The notes below the pieces were generated by a model, which worked only from the letters and a program-made list of their open reading frames with translations, was not told where the DNA came from and searched no databases. DNA of 15,206 bases from Clostridia bacterium (GTDB lineage Bacteria > Bacillota > Clostridia > Oscillospirales > CAG-272), in contig JAGCYR010000011.1 in the NCBI GenBank assembly GCA_017960705.1, forward strand, positions 1 through 15,206, in the 5' to 3' direction. Both the position numbers and the translations under genes were made by a program. Positions 13,191 through 15,206 of this stretch are shown piece after piece. Each line of letters opens with the position of its first letter. The stretch's first letter is position 1.

Positions 13191-13204
13191 AGCCGAAAAC
13201 GGGA

Positions 13205-14584
13205 TCAGGCGCGCGCCTTGTCCATTTCGCCGTGCGCCCGCATTTTGTCGGAATACATATTCCGGTCGGCTTTGAGGAAGAGCTCGCGGAAATCGGACTC
13301 CCCGATCTCCTCGGCGTAGGCGAGCCCCGCGGCGACGCTGATCCCCATTTCCTTCTGCCGTTCGGAAAACAGCGCGATACGGCGCTCGATCTCGGCGCGG
13401 GGGATCCGCTTGACGATCGCGGCGAACTCGTCGCCCCCGATCCTAAAGCAGTTGCTTTCGCCCGGGACCCCGAAGCACTCGCCGATACACTCCGCCGCGT
13501 GGCGGATCAGTTCGTCCCCGGCGAGGTGCCCCTTCTTATCGTTGACCTCCTTCAGCCGGTTGACGTCGAAGATCAGGAAGGCGACCGAATAGCCGCTCCT
13601 GCCCGATTCGTAGAAATACTGCTCGAAACGGTAGCGGTTGGGCAGGTTGGTCAGCTGATCGGTCTCCGCCGCGAAGCGGAGGACCGTCTCGAGCGATTCG
13701 CGCCGCCTGAGCAGCGCGTTATAGGAGTTGGCGACCCGGCGCACCTCGTAGAGCCCCGCCCCCTCGTCGAGCGGACGGTCGGAGGCGATCCCGCGCACGA
13801 ACTTGTCGAGCGGAGAGATCAGTTTGAAATAGATGACGAGGAAGCTCGAAATGAGCAGCGCCGAGAAAGCCACGGTCGTAGAGAGGATCGCGATCCGCAT
13901 CGTCCGGATATTCCGGATGCTCCGATCGATCAGTTCGCCCGATTCGTCCCGGAGCGCCTCGACGCAGTTGGTCACGTTGGTCGAGACCGTACCCATCCGC
14001 TCGGTATACGCCGACGCGTTGAGCAGCGCCACCGCCTTCGCTGTCATCTCGTCGCCCGTCAGCCCATCGTCCCCGTATTCCCGAAGATCCGGCAGTTCCA
14101 GTCCCGCAAGCGCGGGGTCGGTGGCGCCCGTAGCGGATAGCATCAGGGCGATCGCGTGCAGCTGGATCGCGTACATATCCCGCGCCGCCTCTTCCGCCTG
14201 ATGAATATGCCGTTTCGCCTCGGTCCCGACGTCGTAGCCGTCGAAATTTTCGGCGATGGCTCCGGCGCGGCGCTCGGGATGATTGCGGAGCTCCGACACG
14301 TATCCCATCAGAGGACCGACGTTGTCCTTGTCGAGCTGGTTCACGTAGGTCGTCGCGGTGCCGTTCAGGACGCTCGCGCCCGAGACCAGCGAGGACGCCT
14401 CGGATTCGTACGCGCTGTAGAGGTTGATCGTGCGGGACAGTTTCGCGTTTCCGATATTGGCGAAAACGATCAGAACGACGAGCGCGATCTGCAATAACGC
14501 GATCACGATCGCCAGCGGGAGGGCAAGACTCTTGGCGGACATCCCGCCGAGGCGTTTCCGTCTCCGGGAAGCAACGTAGTTCAT
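13205..14584 (-). CDS. Membrane-anchored diguanylate cyclase (GGDEF domain)
   Basis: A 459-residue protein predicted to make cyclic di-GMP from two GTP. Basic residues precede a membrane helix (about 19-42). An outer, largely helical sensor region follows (about 43-230), then a second helix (about 231-254), a HAMP-like linker and the GGDEF domain (about 300-455). Visible signatures are TDQLTNLPNR (309-317), FDVNRLKEVND..GHLAGDEL, and an intact RIGGDEF with GGDEF at 383-387. The RxxD inhibitory site expected just upstream is absent (PGES in its place), so classic I-site product inhibition is unlikely. The sensor is not recognised. The ribosome site is weak: AAGGA 10 bases before the ATG (14595-14599). 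It lies 53 bp after an EAL gene on the same strand, probably in one operon. Confidence 0.94.
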   Translation of the reverse strand: MNYVASRRRKRLGGMSAKSLALPLAIVIALLQIALVVLIVFANIGNAKLSRTINLYSAYESEASSLVSGASVLNGTATTYVNQLDKDNVGPLMGYVSELRNHPERRAGAIAENFDGYDVGTEAKRHIHQAEEAARDMYAIQLHAIALMLSATGATDPALAGLELPDLREYGDDGLTGDEMTAKAVALLNASAYTERMGTVSTNVTNCVEALRDESGELIDRSIRNIRTMRIAILSTTVAFSALLISSFLVIYFKLISPLDKFVRGIASDRPLDEGAGLYEVRRVANSYNALLRRRESLETVLRFAAETDQLTNLPNRYRFEQYFYESGRSGYSVAFLIFDVNRLKEVNDKKGHLAGDELIRHAAECIGECFGVPGESNCFRIGGDEFAAIVKRIPRAEIERRIALFSERQKEMGISVAAGLAYAEEIGESDFRELFLKADRNMYSDKMRAHGEMDKARA

Positions 14585-14637
14585 AAGCGTTTTTTCCTTT
14601 TTTACGGTTTTTTATGGGGGGCGGTCTCGATTTTCCC

Positions 14638-15206
14638 TTATTCCAGCGGGACCGCGGGAGAATACAGGTAACCCTGATAACAGTCGCAGCCGATCTCGTG
14701 CAGGATCTTTCTCTGTTCTTCGGTCTCGACGAACTCGGCGATGACGAGAAGCGAGAGAGATTCGGAGAGCGACGTGATCGAGGAGATGATCTCGCGGCAG
14801 GTCCGGGTCGTGTTCAGCCCGCGCACGAGACTGCCGTCGATCTTGATGACGTCGAAGAAATTGTCTTTCAGATAATGAAGCGAGGTCTGCCCCATCGAGA
14901 AATCGTCGATCGCGAGCAGCAGCCCCATCGCGCGCAGTTCGTTCATATGTTCGCGCGTCGCCTCGCCGAGATCGAGCGCGGTCTGCTCGGTGATCTCGAG
15001 GCAGATATTCTTCCCTTGAAAGGGGCTCTCCTCGTTCAGCCGGCGGCAGAACTGGATGAAGCGCGGGGTCGTGACGGTACCGCCGGTCACGTTGACCGAG
15101 AGTTTGACGTCCTCCCCGAATTTGGAGAGGATCGCGGGGCGGTCGGACAGCGCTTTTTCCACCACCGTCTCCTCAAACTTGGCGAGCAGGTTGGATTCGG
15201 TCGCGA
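14638..15206 (-). CDS. EAL-domain cyclic-di-GMP phosphodiesterase (5' partial)
   Basis: The frame is open to the right edge: codons upstream of the GTG at 15163-15165 read TESNLLAKFEET, so that GTG is not the start. About 190 C-terminal residues are visible. Motifs of catalytically competent EAL domains are present: LSVNVTG, LEITEQ (metal-binding glutamate), IDDFSMGQTSL (the two aspartates), VIKIDGSLV (lysine), AEFVETEEQ (glutamate) and CDCYQGYLYSPAVP. The EAL tripeptide itself lies outside the window, so activity cannot be confirmed. The protein ends right after PAVPLE, shorter than many EAL domains, which add a final helix. N-terminal sensor or GGDEF domains may exist upstream. The partner gene is the GGDEF cyclase 53 bp downstream. 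Confidence 0.92.
   Translation of the reverse strand, partial: ATESNLLAKFEETVVEKALSDRPAILSKFGEDVKLSVNVTGGTVTTPRFIQFCRRLNEESPFQGKNICLEITEQTALDLGEATREHMNELRAMGLLLAIDDFSMGQTSLHYLKDNFFDVIKIDGSLVRGLNTTRTCREIISSITSLSESLSLLVIAEFVETEEQRKILHEIGCDCYQGYLYSPAVPLE

Noticed and set aside
13232..14140. 302-codon open frame on the plus strand across the GGDEF gene
   Set aside because: It is antisense to a conserved GGDEF domain, with Arg/Asp/Val-rich low-information sequence.
15163..15165. GTG at 15163-15165 as start of a short EAL protein
   Set aside because: The frame continues upstream to the edge with EAL-like sequence, and the EAL signature region would be missing; the gene is simply cut by the window.

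Overview
The window is GC-rich and densely coding. It looks like a Gram-positive Clostridia-type (Bacillota) genome, probably an uncultured gut or rumen lineage. That placement is inferred from family content: InlB-type repeats, BspA-type leucine-rich repeats, CxxC repeats of the 'TC..G.KSYHC..CG...IP..GH' style, a Clostridia-style extracellular solute-binding domain, AGGAGG-like ribosome sites and a textbook sigma-A promoter. Species or genus cannot be told from this sequence.

Positions 1-10151 (+) hold one giant secreted or surface repeat protein. It is open at the left edge, with about 3,380 residues visible. Its order is: InlB-type repeats with a cadherin-like beta-sandwich; four CxxC modules; a complete ABC-type solute-binding-protein-like domain of about 520 residues; five cassettes, each made of CxxC modules, a variant 'TLLE(D/N)G' module and a large predicted concanavalin A/laminin-G-like beta-sandwich; and a BspA-type leucine-rich-repeat tail with no visible wall anchor. 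The protein ends at a hairpin terminator (10189-10214) that also serves the convergent genes on the other strand.

Positions 10256-13096 (-) hold a complete potassium-uptake operon, trkA (two RCK units) then trkH (the channel subunit), with a 12-bp gap. It is driven by a fully consensus promoter (TTGACA, 17 bp, TGTTATAAT) whose -10 box lies between the arms of a perfect 7-bp inverted repeat. A 17-base alternating purine-pyrimidine tract abuts the -35 box.

Positions 13205-15206 (-) hold a cyclic-di-GMP pair: a membrane-anchored GGDEF diguanylate cyclase with an intact signature but no RxxD inhibitory site, and upstream of it the C-terminal part of an EAL phosphodiesterase that runs off the right edge. 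They lie 53 bp apart, so co-transcription is likely. No terminator separates the GGDEF gene from trkA.

No RNA genes, insertion sequences, CRISPR arrays or phage genes were seen. The most unusual content is the giant protein: its module grammar, and the solute-binding domain embedded inside a repeat array.
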